64,000 nucleotides of DNA, taken from NCBI GenBank assembly GCA_963712815.1, contig CAVQJL010000008.1:124001-188000 (forward strand), written 5' to 3'. Under the pieces are notes generated by a model. The model was given only the letters and a program-made list of their open reading frames with translations. It did not search any database and was not told the origin of the DNA. Source of the DNA: RPQJ01 sp963712815 (GTDB taxonomy: Bacteria; Pseudomonadota; Gammaproteobacteria; Steroidobacterales; Steroidobacteraceae). Shown one piece after another: positions 63,527 to 64,000 of this stretch. Each line of letters starts with the position of its first letter. Position 1 is the first letter of the stretch. The position numbers were made by a program, and so were the translations under genes.

Positions 63527-64000
63527 ATGCTGAGCTTGAATTTGCGGCGGTGGACACCTGCGCTCGTGCTCGCCATGGGCGCGGTGCTGAGCGGATGCGA
63601 AGCGTCGAAGGATGGCCAGGATCCGTTCCCGGCACCGCCACCCGAGACCGGCGTCGCCAAGTTCAACATCAACCTCGCGGCCTCGGTGCTCGAGGTCCCG
63701 TACCCGTACGATCTGTATTTCGCGATCCCGGGCGCCCCGGTGGACGGAACCCTGAACATCCCCGCACTGCCATGGCGCAGCGCCGCGATGCAGGCTGCGC
63801 TCAACTCGCAGGACGGCTGGTCCACGACCGCCTCGCTCACGACCGGTTTCTCGCTGCCCATCGATCCGGCGTCCATCGGCGCCAGCTCGGTGAAGATCGT
63901 CAAGCTCTGGCTTGACCCGACGACGAAGGCCCCGGCCACGAATCCGGCCTTCCTGCCGACGGGCGCGGCGAGCCCCGTCGCCGGCGTACTCACCTACGGC
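63527..64000 (+). CDS. N-terminal part of a VolA/Pla-1-type surface lipoprotein lipase (cut by window edge)
   Basis: The frame is open to the right edge (158 residues). It starts after GAGGGGA with a lipoprotein signal ending in the lipobox LSGC (Cys24). The mature part reads VLEVPYPYDLYFAIPG, VDGTLNIP and ALNSQDGWSTTASLTTGF, which fits the N-terminal domain of bacterial virulence-factor lipases (Pla-1/cef, VolA). The catalytic domain would lie outside the window, so the lipase call is by homology pattern only. Confidence 0.6.
   Translation, partial: MLSLNLRRWTPALVLAMGAVLSGCEASKDGQDPFPAPPPETGVAKFNINLAASVLEVPYPYDLYFAIPGAPVDGTLNIPALPWRSAAMQAALNSQDGWSTTASLTTGFSLPIDPASIGASSVKIVKLWLDPTTKAPATNPAFLPTGAASPVAGVLTYG

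Overview
The window is high-GC, densely coded chromosomal DNA of a Gammaproteobacterium. Evidence for this is the housekeeping block at the right end (rsmD, coaD, radC, rpmB-rpmG, mutM, coaBC, dut, pyrE, xthA), the TonB-dependent receptor and the AlkB-type hydroxylase. A member of the Nevskiales/Steroidobacterales-like lineages would fit, but that is inference from gene content only. No phage, insertion sequence, rRNA or CRISPR array was seen. One tRNA (Gly, anticodon CCC) is present.

Layout. 0-10.3 kb: rsgA, katG and a run of ion-transport and envelope-stress genes (SLC13-type permease with TrkA-C domains, OmpA-like protein, DUF389 membrane protein, RCK potassium channel, YbaY-type lipoprotein, MscS channel). 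10.3-15.3 kb: a hydroxylase operon on the minus strand (AlkB-type diiron hydroxylase, XylA-like ferredoxin/flavin reductase, DUF1254/DUF1214 protein) facing a divergent AraC-family regulator. 16.7-27.2 kb: a tightly overlapping operon of two transglutaminase-like proteins, two circularly permuted ATP-grasp proteins and two alpha-E domains, ending in an alpha/beta hydrolase. One copy of the ATP-grasp/alpha-E pair is fused and the other is split. 27.2-35.5 kb: mixed cellular genes (RhlE-type helicase, thioesterase, HtrA-like protease, DUF502, flavoprotein, HdeD, trmB, MarC, small Rieske protein).

35.6-45.5 kb: a co-directional, mostly overlapping cluster of a TPR-sulfotransferase, a TonB-dependent receptor, a choline-monooxygenase-like Rieske oxygenase, a GcvT-family folate-dependent transferase and two tandem COG1233 FAD oxidoreductases. 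I read it as an uptake and oxidative-demethylation pathway for an unidentified methylated substrate. 45.5-50.3 kb: an accessory stretch of visibly lower GC with small genes (HicAB, a cold-shock/Excalibur fusion, NTF2-like, DUF1330, GrpB, Rap1a/Tai-like, GFA) and one integron attC-like site. 50.3-56.2 kb: nitronate monooxygenase, S9 peptidase, class III aminotransferase and an AmpG-like transporter. 56.2-63.4 kb: the housekeeping block. The last gene, cut by the window edge, looks like a VolA/Pla-1-type surface lipoprotein lipase.

Two genes carry clear single-base indels in G/C runs: near 8382, where one missing base explains both a read-through channel gene and a headless lipoprotein, and near 11147 in the DUF1254 gene. 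A possible third lies near 49030. These could be sequencing or assembly errors rather than biology.
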